Part shown: positions 20,101 to 30,630 of the stretch, in pieces
How the letters are laid out: every line of letters begins with the position of its first letter
How positions within the stretch are numbered: the stretch's first letter is position 1
Position numbers and translations under genes: made by a program
The notes under the pieces: generated by a model
What the model was told of the DNA's origin: nothing
Databases searched by the model: none
The model's input: only the letters and a program-made list of their open reading frames with translations
DNA from: Bilabrum cf. latius
Taxonomy: Eukaryota > Bigyra: Bicosoecida > Bigyra > Bicosoecida
NCBI GenBank assembly: GCA_965178125.1
Contig: OZ237763.1
Span: 1 to 64,000, forward strand
Length of the DNA stretch: 64,000 bases
Reading direction: 5' to 3'

Positions 20101-23100
20101 GGAGCCCGCTGCGTCGAAGGTGGATGAGGAGCCCGCTGCGTCGAAGGTGGATGAGGAGCCCGCTGCGTCGAATGTGGATGAGGAGCCCGCTGCGTCGAAG
20201 GTGGATGAGGAGCCCGCTGCGTCGAAGGCGGATGAGGAGCCTGCTGCGTCGAAGGCGGATGAGGAGCCCGCTGCGTCGAATGTGGATGAGGAGCCCGCTG
20301 CGTCGAAGGTGGATGAGGAGCCTGCTGCGTCGAAGGTGGATGAGGAGCCCGCTGCGTCGAAGGTGGATGAGGAGCCCGCTGCGTCGAAGGTGGATGAGGA
20401 GCCTGCTGCGTCGAATGTGGATGAGGAGCCTGCTGCGTCGAAGGTGGATGAGGAGCCTGCTGCGTCGAATGTGGATGAGGAGCCCGCTGCGTCGAAGGTG
20501 GATGAGGAGCCCGCTGCGTCGAAGGTGGATGAGGAGCCCGCTGCGTCGAAGGTGGATGAGGAGCCCGCTGCGTCGAAGGTGGATGAGGAGCCCGCTGCGT
20601 CGAAGGTGGATGAGGAGCCCGCTGCGTCGAAGGTGGATGAGGAGCCCGCTGCGTCGAAGGTGGATGAGGAGCCCGCTGCGTCGAATGTGGATGAGGAGCC
20701 CGCTGCGTCGAATGTGGATGAGGAGCCCGCTGCGTCGAAGGCGGATGAGGAGCCCGCTGCGTCGAAGGCGGATGAGGAGCCCGCTGCGTCGAAGGCGGAT
20801 GAGGAGCCCGCTGCGTCGAAGGTGCATTAGCGGGATACCGTTGCAACCCAAGCTGACTATCCCGCTGGTTCACCACGTAAGGATGAGGGCACGACTAACA
20901 GCGCACATGACAAGCAATTCAAGGCTGAAGAAGAGGCGAGGCAACGCATGGCGGCCCAGGTTGCAGAGAGGGCCATGGGCTCATTGCCAGCCGGCCGAGG
21001 CCGTAGTGACCCCGCTGCACCTGCCAAAGGTTAGAGCGACGGCAGTGACCAGCGTCACTAGTCGGCAGCTGTCTCGGTGGGCGGCTCGCCCGCCAGCTCC
21101 GGACACACTGCCTCTCAGACCGCGGGGCTCGTGCTGGTGGACGCATTAGCCCGCGGAGATACGAGCGGGCTAGACAAGCGCACCAAGCACCTGCTGCAGA
21201 TCATCGCAAAAGACTCGTAGCTCATGCGCAAGCTAGCTCGCGCCGTCAAGCAGCGCAAGCAGGAGATCAAGGCAGAGGAAGACGGCATTCCAGCTCCCAT
21301 CCAGGCGCTCATGCGTGGGTCGGGGTCTGGCAGCTCTCAGTCGGGACGGTTCACTGCACCGGCCGTAGGAGTCTCGGTGGACCAGCAGTTGAGGTCCAGC
21401 CCCGGTGCGTCGCGCAGCTTCCCAGCACCCGTGGACTTGTCCAAGGTGGTGATGCCTCCTGACCTGCAGGCCAAGATGGCTCGGCTGCTGGAGGCCCAGC
21501 AGCAGTGCGAGGCGGGAGACCCTCCGCTGAGACTGCCCGTGCTGACGGCAGACGACCTTGTTCGCCTGACTGCAGACCAGCTGCAGCTGTACAAGGCCGC
21601 GCTCACCAGGGTAGTCGCCGCCAAGAAAGTCGCCGTGGCCCGCAGGAAGGAGCAGGAGGCCCGCTCCCCTAAGCAAGTGAGCCCCAAGGTGGACACTGGG
21701 TACGCGGCCAGGAAGTCCCCGTCCCATGCGTCTCCACGAGCATCACCGTCGGCTGGCAGCGGGAATGGCAAAAGGCTGTCGCCTCGCAGTGGAGGCAATG
21801 CCCACTTCTCGAATGCCTCGCGATCGCCCCGAGGGTCCGGTGGCGGGCGGGCGAGATCCAGAAGGGCCAGAGGGTCCGTGGGAGCTGGATCTGCTCGCAG
21901 CAGCAGGCGCGGCGAGCGTACGGTGGACGCAGGACAGTATGCTACGGCAGATGCTCTGTCCGCCCGGGCCAGCGCACGGGCCAAGTCTAGGACCAGGTCG
22001 AGTCCAAGAGGCAAATCACTGGGGCGGTCACGGGGGAAATCGTCGGGCCGCTCACGGGGCCCAGCCTCCGGCAGCAGCGGCAGCTCTGGCAGCAAGAGCA
22101 TCAGTAAAATGGCAAGGCAGGGCGTGGACGCCGAGACGGGCGCCCTCGTGCTCAGGCAGCCCAACAAAGTCACGGCGGACTCTGTGACGATGCGTTCTGG
22201 CCGCGGAGACCCGACCTAGATCGCCTTCGAGACGGGTCTCAGAGGCAGGGCGGGAGGACTGGTGCCCTCACGGGAAGCTGGCTCAGCACGACCCACAAGC
22301 CTCCGTAGGCGGGCAAGCTCCAAGGGCGCCAAGTCCACAGGCAGTCCCAGGGGCACGCCTGTGACTCGATCAGGACGCAGCCGCAGCGGCAGGCAAGGCG
22401 CTCGCTCCAGGTCCGGGGGCGCCCGATCTGCCCTCCAAGCGGGCGCTGCAGACCGTCTGTCCCGTCCTAGGACAGGCTCACCGCGCACTGCCTCTTCAGC
22501 GGGAGCCCAGGCCTCGATCCGTCAGGCAGCCCGACTAGAGGAGGAGGCCAGGGCCCGAGAGAGGACCAGTCGGGTGCGAGCCAAGAGCAAGGGGCGGGGG
22601 CGGGGGCAAAGCAATGGCGGGCAAGGTCCACTTGAGTCACCCCTGGTGCAGTCTCAGTCCCAGGCCCGCGAGCTGGCCCTCATCCGCATGAGGAACACCC
22701 CCATAGTGGACGGACTAGGCCCCGACGGGCAGCCCATCCCCGACCTGCAGGCCAACACCGCCCCCGCGCTGCCAGACGAAGTCCCCCAGGTGGGTGCACT
22801 GGCCAGAGAGCCATTGACTGGCCCCTCCATGACCTATGCGGCGCCTGCCTTGGACGGCGTGGAGGGTCCGCCTAGGCCGCAGTCCCTCGGGAACACGGAC
22901 GCGCCCGCGACTGCCAGCGTGGCTGCCTCGGCTGCCAGCCTGACGCTCTCGAGCCGCAGTGGCACCCGCTCGCTGGGCCGCAGGCACACTCCCAACTCGG
23001 ATCGGTTGCTGGCCGAGCTGGCAGCCATGGACGCGCAGGTGGAGGCAGAGACAGCTGCGGCGCAGTCCGAGTCCATCGACTCCGGGTCCATCGTGATCAC

Positions 23101-26100
23101 CATACCCACTGCGGCACAGCTGGACGAGATGGCTTTGGAGGAGGGCGCGCTTGGAGAGGCACCAGACAAGGTCAAGACCAAGCCAGCAGAGGGACCTGAT
23201 CAGGTATCTGACGGACCTGGTGATGCCAGTCCTGTCGAAGTGACCGATGGTACTGCTAAGCAGAACGACACGGCGGCAAAGGGTGGCACAGCAGCAAAGG
23301 AGGACACTGCTGGAAAGGATGACATAGCAACGAAGGAGAGTAGCGAAGGTCCCACTGGCAACGCCTAGACACCCCCTAGTGAAGGCAAGGGTAAATCATC
23401 AACTGCCGGTGGGGAGCAAGAGCAAGAACAGCACAGCGGCGCACCGGACCCCCGGCTGCCGGGCGCAGCCAGCAAGCCAGCACTGCGCCCGGCACCCCAA
23501 GGCACCAACACCCTGAAGGACCAGGACAAGTCGCCATCTCCGTTGTAGGAGGGAGGAACAGCTGAACCCAAAGAGAGCGACGAGACTGAGCGACCGGACG
23601 CCTCCAGTGCCGATGGCCCGTCCCGGCCTGGCCCTGGCGCTCGTCCTGGCCCTGGCGCTCGTCCTGGCCCTGGCGCTCGTCCTGGTCCTGGCGCTCGTCC
23701 TGGCCCTGGCGCTCGTCCTGGCCCTGGCGCTCGTCCTGGCCCTGGCGCTCGTCCTGGCCCTGGCGCTCGTCCTGGCCCTGGCGCTCGTCCTGGCCCTGGC
23801 TCTCGTCCTGGCCCTGGCGCTCGTCCTGGCCCTGGCTCTCGTCCTGGCCCTGGCGCTCATCCTGGCCCTGGCGCTCGTCCTGGTCCTGGCGCTCGTCCTG
23901 GCCCTGGCGCTCGTCCTGGCCCTGGCGCTCGTCCTGGCCCTGGCGCTCGTCCTGGCCCTGGCGCTCGTCCTGGCCCTGGCGCTCATCCTGGCCCTGGCGC
24001 TCGTCCTGGCCCTGGCTCTCGTCCAGGCCCATTCGGACGTGTTGGAGGTACCGACGCAGGCTCTGATGCTCCACGGCCCCAGGGAACTGGAACAAAGACG
24101 CCGCCGTCGCCCCATCCGATCCCACCGGCAGGCGAGCCTCGAGCTGCAGTCACATCAAGTGTCCCCCCCAGCCCTGGCGCTCGTCCTGGCCCTGGCGCTC
24201 GTCCTGGCCCTGGCGCTCGTCCTGGCCCTGGCGCTCGTCCTGGCCCTGGCGCTCGTCCTGGCCCTGGCGCTCGTCCTGGCCCTGGCGCTCGTCCTGGCCC
24301 TGGCGCTCGTCCTGGCCCTGGCGCTCGTCCTGGCCCTGGCGCTCGTCCTGGCCCTGGCGCTCGTCCTGGCCCTGGCGCTCGTCCTGGCCCTGGCGCTCGT
24401 CCTGGCCCTGGCGCTCGTCCTGGCCCTGGCGCTCGTCCTGGCCCTGGCGCTCGTCCTGGCCCTGGCGCTCGTCCTGGCCCTGGCGCTCGTCCTGGCCCTG
24501 GCGCTCGTCCTGGCCCTGGCGCTCGTCCTGGCCCTGGCGCTCGCCCTGGCCCTGGCGCTCGTCCTGGCCCTGGCGCTCGTCCTGGCCCTGGCGCTCATCC
24601 TGGCCCTGGCGCTCGTCCTGGCCCTGGCGCTAGTCCATTCGGAGGTGGTGGCGGCGGCGGACTGTTTGATCCTCGCGAGCTGCAGGCGGCACTGAAGAAA
24701 ACGAAGAAGAAAGGGAAGAAGAAGAAGGGCAAGAAGAAGGCCGACAATGGGAATTCAAAGACTGGTGCTAACGAAAAGCAACAGGAAGGCTAGCCGTCCT
24801 AGTCCTAGTCTGTGCCAGTTCCAGATACAGCATTATCTGCGCTCGAGCCCCAGCCGGCTGTTTCCGAGAGTTCGGCAATCTTCGTGCAAGCGCAGCATCC
24901 GGACAACAAGGATGTTAATACCAGCACCAAACAGGGACATGGTGGCGCGCTCGTCCTGGAGGCGAAGAAAGAAGCTGAAGGCACTACTCCCGAAGAGAGC
25001 GCCAACGTGGTGCCTCTGCTGTCCCCACCTAGAGCGGGGCGCGCTGCTCCCATCCTTCTTGGTGCCGTGGTTGGCGGTGGCGGGGACGATGACAGTCAGG
25101 GCCAAGAGCCGGCTCAAGCCTCATCTCGAGCGCCAGGGTCCAATGCCGACGGCGGGCAAGAGGACGGTAACGACAGCGACTCCAGCTCAGCCGATGAGAT
25201 GGATGGTACTGGCACTGGTGGAAGGGCAGGCGGGCAGCCACACAGGGATAGCGGTAGCGACTCCTCCAGCTTGCAATCGGGAGGAAGCAGGAACAGGAGC
25301 AGGGGTTCGCGATCCAGGTCTAGGTCTGGGTCCAGGTCTGGGTCCTCGTACACGGGCTCGTATGACAGCCGCTCGAGCAGTCAGTCAAGGTCCCGATCTG
25401 GCTCTGGATCCTACAGCGACTCGGGCAGCAGCGACGGGTCGTTCGACTCGCGCGAGGACAGCCAAGATACGGGCGAGTCCATGCCAAAGCTGAACTCGGT
25501 CCAGATATTCGTTACACCGCACGGACCGCTCCCGTTCATGCGCGCCCCACAAGGCTGGATCCCGCTGCCTCCACCGACCCAGGCTGCCGCCGCGACAGCC
25601 GGTACCCCGCATACCACAGTTCCCCCCGTGCCGGGCAGTATTGCGATGTCACAGCCCATTGCAGGGGCAGAGATCGATCTGGGAGGATCTGTCGCATCTG
25701 TTGCTTATGTACCGGGCCAGAGCGCACACCCTGCACCCGGGACCCTGGGTAGCACAGTCCCCCCGGGTGCCAGGTGGCTGCAGCCCAGACAGGCCCCTCC
25801 AGTGCTAGCCGCATCTGCTGGCAGTCTGGGCTCCAGGGAAGTTCCCATGCTCAGCCCAGGTGCCCGCACCCTTCCCACCTCTGGAGGGCGAGCAGAAGCA
25901 GCTGCCTCGAATGGGACTGCTGGTAAGGCTGATAAGAAAGCGGCCCATCTGTCCAAGACGGGCGCCAGGTCGCTTCAGCGAGTGGGCGCTCCAGGTGGGA
26001 ACGGCAAGGCAGCAGCAGGCAGCTCCAGCAGCACCGCTTCTCCTGGTCGCTCTCCCCTAAAGCCGCTGCTGCCAGTGGGCGCCCCGGGTGACGAGGATGA

Positions 26101-29100
26101 GCGCGAGGCTGAGGACGTACTGGGAGCCTCTCTCAGGGGGGTCAGGGAGCCTGCGGGGGCGAAGGCACACCGTGCTGCTAGGGACAGTGCGGCTGCCGGT
26201 GCGACCTCTGGCAAGGGAAAAACATCTGGGACCAGTGGTGCGCGCGGGGTCAGGGGCAAAGACAAAGACAAGAGCGGCAAGCGGTCCAGCCGCAGGCAAG
26301 CCGCAGCTGGCTAGAACCCTGCCGACGATCCCAAATACATGCCACGCAAGGGCAAGCACGCCCCGCTTGAGGGACTCAAGGCCTTCATGTACGTGCCCAA
26401 CGCGCGTTGGAAGAGGCCCAAGGCCGGGGAACAAGAGTCCCCTGACGCGCCCAGGTACTGGGTGGGCCGCGTGACAGAGATCACGAGGCATCGCAAGTGC
26501 GTGCTGCACTGGTACAGGGAGACGAGCCCCGGTTCCGGCCTTTACAAGTCCACCAACCACCACTTTGCCGAGAAGATTGGCGCCCTACGGCAGTTCCGGA
26601 CCGCGGTGCGAGACAAGGCGGCCAAGGGCTGGCGGCTGTACCCGATCGTGCAGGTGGATGGGGACGACAAAGACAGAGAGAAGGAGGAGGAGGACAGGGC
26701 GAAGAGGGAGGCTGCGGGTATGCCCGTGGATGGCGAGGAGGACGAGGAGGATGAAGAGGAGCTCGCTATGGAGCGGAGGAAGAAGGAGGCTGGTAAGGGG
26801 CCCGAGGTGGAGGAGGAGGACCCCTCGCTGTTCGTGGGGCAGTTCATCTTTCTGAGAAACGCGAGGTTCGACTCGGCTAACGAGACCACTCGCAAGCCGA
26901 GGTACTGGGTTGGGCGGGTGGTTAATCAGGCCCCGCCCGCAAGCCCAATGGGCATCCCTGGCATGCCAGCCATGCCGGGAATGCCTCCCATGCCCGGAAT
27001 GCCGCCGATGCCCGGAATGCCTGGCATGATGGGCATGCCCCGACCGGGTGCAGGCGGTGCCCAGCAGCTGGCAGCCTCTGTCTCTCACAAGGTGGTGGAC
27101 GCCCGCGGCCGAGTCAAGCTGTAGTGGTTTATGGAGACCGCCATCGGGAGCGGAATATTCGTCGCCACAGACAAGACCTTCCTGGAGGCCAAGGACCTTG
27201 TAGTGCCGGTCCCGGGGGGTCTCGTGCATGACCGCAGCATCAACGCGTGGAGGAGGAAGGCCGGGCCGCGGGGGGCACCCCCCGAGCCCATCGTGTACCC
27301 CGGGGACGAGGCCCTGATCGCAGCCATCGTGCGCGAGAGGGATGCAGGGCCGGGCAAGGTGACCGGGGAGGGGCCCAGCTTGGGCGACGGGGCTGGAGGA
27401 GCTGCTGGATCTAGTGACCGGGCATCTCCCGATCCACCTGTGGAGATCAACGAGGAGAGGTCGGTCGCGCTGGAACCGGGGTATTTCTGCTTCTTGCCAA
27501 ACAAGAACTACAGGCAAGGCGCAAAAGAGACTCCGGACACGCCTCGGCACTGGGTGGCTCGCCTCACGCGCGTGCTGCCCAAGGACCAGGAAGGAGACGT
27601 GTGCGGCCGCTTCGAGTGGTGGCGGGAAGACAGTGCGGGAAGTAGGCTGTACCGCCGCACCGAGAGGGTTTTCAAGCAGAAGGTGGCCCAGATGTCCGTG
27701 ATCATGCCCGAGCACATGAGACCAGCGCCCGAGGCAGGCAGCGGGGCCCGCCTCATGTCTGGCCCCTTCAACACAGGGGCTCGGTTCGCCATGCCAGACG
27801 AGCACAGGACAGGCGGACCGCCCTCTTTGCCCATGGGTACTAGCAGCAGCACGGTGGCGGGAGATGGGGGCAGTGGTGCGGTCAGAGGGCAGGCGAAGGG
27901 TTCGGGGCCTGCTGCAGGGACATCCTCCCCGGCCCTGTCCAGCGTGCCCCCGACCCCCGAGGCCTTGGCTCAGCAGCACGGACAGACGAAGAAAGAGCCA
28001 ACAGGCAAACCCCCGCTGGCCAATGTAGCTTCTTCAGGTTTAGTGGAGGACAAGGAGGAAGAGGCGGCGGCATTCAAGGCCAACGGGAAGTCAAAGACCA
28101 AAGCAAAGGGCAAGACCAAGGGCAAAGCGAAAGGCAAGGGCAAGACCAAAGGCAAGACTAAGGCCAGCTCCAACAGCTCCTCTCAAGCTGCCTCCAAGGC
28201 CACGTCAGTAGCACATTCCGTGGCGGCAAGTGCCCGCAGTAAGGGGACGTCATCCTCCAGGAGAGCCAGCGATGCAAGCCTTCGAGCAGCAGACACAGCC
28301 CCAGGCACACCTGCGTCTGCTAGACCAACCCCAGGCCATCGACCGCAGCCGAGACCCCGTCCTAGGCCCGGTGGAGCCCGTCCCCGACCAGGAGCAGGAG
28401 CAGGAGCATCGACGCCACCAGCCCCTGCAGCATCGGATGCCCCAGCGCCCGGCCCTCGTCCGCAGCCGAGACCCCGTCCTAGGCCCGGTGGAGCCCGTCC
28501 CCGACCAGGAGCAGGAGCAGGAGCAGGAGCATCGACGCCACCAGCCCCTGCAGCATCGGATGCCCCAGCACCCGGCCCTCGTCCGCAGCCGAGACCCCGT
28601 CCTAGGCCCGGTGGAGCCCGTCCCCGACCAGGAGCAGGAGCAGGAGCAGGAGCATCGACGCCACCAGCCCCTGCAGCATCGGATGCCCCAGCGCCCGGCC
28701 CTCGTCTGCAACCGAGGCCCCGTCCTAGGCCCGGTGGAGCCCGTCCCCGACCAGGAGCAGGAGCAGGAGCAGGAGCATCGACGCCACCAGCCCCTGCAGC
28801 ATCGGATGCCCCAGCGCCCGGCCCTCGTCCGCAGCCGAGACCCCGTCCTAGGCCCGGTGGAGCCCGTCCCCGACCAGGAGCAGGAGCAGGAGCAGGAGCA
28901 TCGACGCCACCAGCCCCTGCAGCATCGGATGCCCCAGCACCCGGCCCTCGTCCGTAGCCGAGGCCCCGTCCTAGGCCCGGTGGAGCCCGTCCCCGACCAG
29001 GAGCAGGAGCAGGAGCAGGAGCATCGACGCCACCAGCCCCTGCAGCATCGGATGCCCCAGCGCCCGGCCCTCGTCCGTAGCCGAGGCCCCGTCCTAGGCC

Positions 29101-30490
29101 CGGTGGAGCCCGTCCCCGACCAGGAGCAGGAGCAGGAGCAGGAGCATCGACGCCACCAGCCCCTGCAGCATCGGATGCCCCAGCGCCCGGCCCTCGTCCG
29201 TAGCCGAGGCCCCGTCCTTGGCCCGGTGGAGCCCGTCCCCGACCAGGAGCAGGAGCAGGAGCAGGAGCATCGACGCCACCAGCCCCTGCAGCATCGGATG
29301 CCCCAGCACCCGGCCCTCGTCTGCAACCGAGGCCCCGTCCTAGGCCCGGTGGAGCCCGTCCCCGACCAGGAGCAGGAGCAGGAGCAGGAGCATCGACGCC
29401 ACCAGCCCCTGCAGCATCGGATGCCCCAGCGCCCGGCCCTCGTCCGCAGCCGAGGCCCCGTCCTAGGCCCGGTGGAGCCCGTCCCCGACCAGGAGCAGGA
29501 GCAGGAGCATCGACGCCACCAGCCCCTGCAGCATCGGATGCCCCAGCACCCGGCCCTCGTCCGTAGCCGAGACCCCGTCCTAGGCCCGGTGGAGCCCGTC
29601 CCCGACCAGGAGCAGGAGCAGGAGCAGGAGCATCGACGCCACCAGCCCCTGCAGCATCGGATGCCCCAGCGCCCGGCCCTCGTCCGTAGCCGAGGCCCCG
29701 TCCTTGGCCCGGTGGAGCCCGTCCCCGACCAGGAGCAGGAGCAGGAGCAGGAGCATCGACGCCACCAGCCCCTGCAGCATCGGATGCCCCAGCACCCGGC
29801 CCTCGTCTGCAACCGAGGCCCCGTCCTAGGCCCGGTGGAGCCCGTCCCCGACCAGGAGCAGGAGCAGGAGCATCGACGCCACCAGCCCCTGCAGCATCGG
29901 ATGCCCCAGCACCCGGCCCTCGTCTGCAACCGAGGCCCCGTCCTAGGCCCGGTGGAGCCCGTCCCCGACCAGGAGCAGGAGCAGGAGCAGGAGCATCGAC
30001 GCCACCAGCCCCTGCAGCATCGGATGCCCCAGCGCCCGGCCCTCGTCCGCAGCCGAGGCCCCGTCCTAGGCCCGGTGGAGCCCGTCCCCGACCAGGAGCA
30101 GGGTCGAGCACTCCGCCCCCAGCGCCAGGCATGGGGGCAGCTGGGTCGAGCACTCCGCCCCCAGCGCCAGGCATGGGGGCAGCTGGGTCGAGCACTCCGC
30201 CCCCAGCGCCAGGCATGGGGGCAGCTGGGTCGAGCACTCCGCCCCCAGCGCCAGGCATGGGGGCAGGGTCTCTACAGGTGGGCCAGCCGAGGCCACGGCC
30301 CAGGCCGAGACCACGGGCGCGGCCGGGCAACTTCGGGCCCACACAGCCCCGGACTCAGGATGCCGCGCCAGCGCCACCCCCACCACCGCCAGGAGCTGGT
30401 GCCCCGACAGCATCGGTGGGCGGTGCCAGGCCCAGACCCAGGCCCCGGCCTCGACCGGGGCCGAGGCCGCGCCGCAATGCGGTGCACTGA
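17126..30490 (+). CDS. Giant repeat-built protein with three copies of a BAH-like module
   Basis: A 10-base first exon (17126-17135, ATG GCA GGC C) and a 93-bp intron (donor GTGAGA, acceptor TTGCGCAG) lead into one 13.26-kb exon. It stays in a single frame to TGA 30488-30490: about 4,423 residues with 22 in-frame TAGs and no TAA or TGA. I do not recognise the protein. In order it has: a Pro/Gly-rich start; a short helix MTMKELRAAMMKEG (weakly SAP-like); KQAAEAMKRASP repeats; four 54-residue repeats; (GARPGP)n; FDPRELQAALKKT followed by poly-Lys; about 54 VDEEPAASK repeats; a long Ser/Arg-rich part; a second (GARPGP)n and Lys block; Ser/Arg-rich and acidic parts. Three related modules follow at about nt 26370-26600, 26830-27200 and 27476-27705 (APRYWVGRV, HWYRETSPGSGLY and equivalents). 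Fifteen 41-residue Pro/Arg/Gly/Ala repeats close it. The SR, Lys and BAH-like parts suggest a nuclear or chromatin role; that is inference. Transcripts could be spliced further. Confidence 0.7.
18140..18345 (+). repeat. 48-54-bp coding repeat with CAG/TAG alternation
   Basis: Four tandem copies encode SPKxAAEAMKRASP-type units. The x codon is CAG at 18182 and 18236 and TAG at 18284 and 18332, within otherwise almost identical sequence. The last three copies are exactly 48 bp apart. Confidence 0.92.
18359..19006 (+). repeat. 162-bp coding tandem repeat, four copies
   Basis: Four copies of a 162-bp unit start at 18359, 18521, 18683 and 18845 (GACTCTGGTGCTCCACG). Each encodes 54 residues including GTGTKTPPSPHPIPP. 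A fifth, related copy lies at about 24055, next to the second (GARPGP)n array, showing that a larger block was duplicated inside the gene. Confidence 0.93.
18957..19217 (+). repeat. 18-bp array encoding (GARPGP)n, first block
   Basis: About fourteen copies of the 18-bp unit GGCGCTCGTCCTGGCCCT encode Gly-Ala-Arg-Pro-Gly-Pro in the gene's frame, with CAT (His) for CGT once. The array is open in several frames on both strands, so long shadow frames are expected. Confidence 0.93.
19352..20827 (+). repeat. 27-bp array encoding about 54 VDEEPAASK units
   Basis: The unit GTGGATGAGGAGCCCGCTGCGTCGAAG is repeated about 54 times with only a few alternating bases (GTG/GCG, AAG/AAT, CCC/CCT). One unit, at 19400, has TAG where all others have GAG, and the frame simply continues. 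Because 27 is a multiple of 3, all six frames carry a periodic peptide and several stay open. The acidic DEEPAAS reading is the one that belongs to the 13-kb frame. Confidence 0.94.
23620..24640 (+). repeat. 18-bp (GARPGP)n arrays, second block
   Basis: Two long runs of the 18-bp unit, about 23620-24030 and 24172-24635, flank a single copy of the 162-bp unit. They are followed at 24627-24763 by a near-identical copy of the block at 19213-19351 (FDPRELQAALKKT plus poly-Lys). Only a few bases differ between the two blocks, so the duplication is recent or kept similar by gene conversion. Confidence 0.92.
28340..30101 (+). repeat. 123-bp coding repeat, 15 units, with CAG/CAA/TAG at one position
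   Basis: Fifteen units of 123 bp (three spacings are 117 bp) encode a 41-residue Pro/Arg/Gly/Ala-rich repeat. The codon before PRPRPRPGG is CAG in six units (28346, 28463, 28586, 28832, 29447, 30050), CAA in four (28709, 29324, 29810, 29927) and TAG in five (28955, 29078, 29201, 29564, 29687). The 6-bp length change is in a GGAGCA run. Confidence 0.96.
30102..30269 (+). repeat. 42-bp coding repeat, four copies
   Basis: Four 42-bp units starting GGTCGAGCACTCCGCC encode SSTPPPAPGMGA-type repeats near the C-terminus of the 13-kb gene. Confidence 0.9.
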
Positions 30491-30630
30491 CCCTGGATTG
30501 GATTCGTATTGGTTTGCAGCGAATGCACATGCATACATTGTTGTCTAAGGAGCCTTCTACACCTCACACACACCTTCACAGTGCTATTTTGCCAAGCTTA
30601 AGCTAGACCCGACCATTACACCCACTGCAA

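Noticed and set aside
19218-20876. Long open frames in the 27-bp array on both strands (500-600 codons)
   Set aside because: A 27-bp repeat keeps several frames open at once; only the DEEPAAS frame is in phase with the sequence on both sides.
28183-30548. Long open frames of 560-770 codons overlapping the 123-bp array in other frames
   Set aside because: The 123-bp periodicity opens other frames too. The Pro/Arg/Gly frame is the one in phase with the upstream modules and the final TGA.
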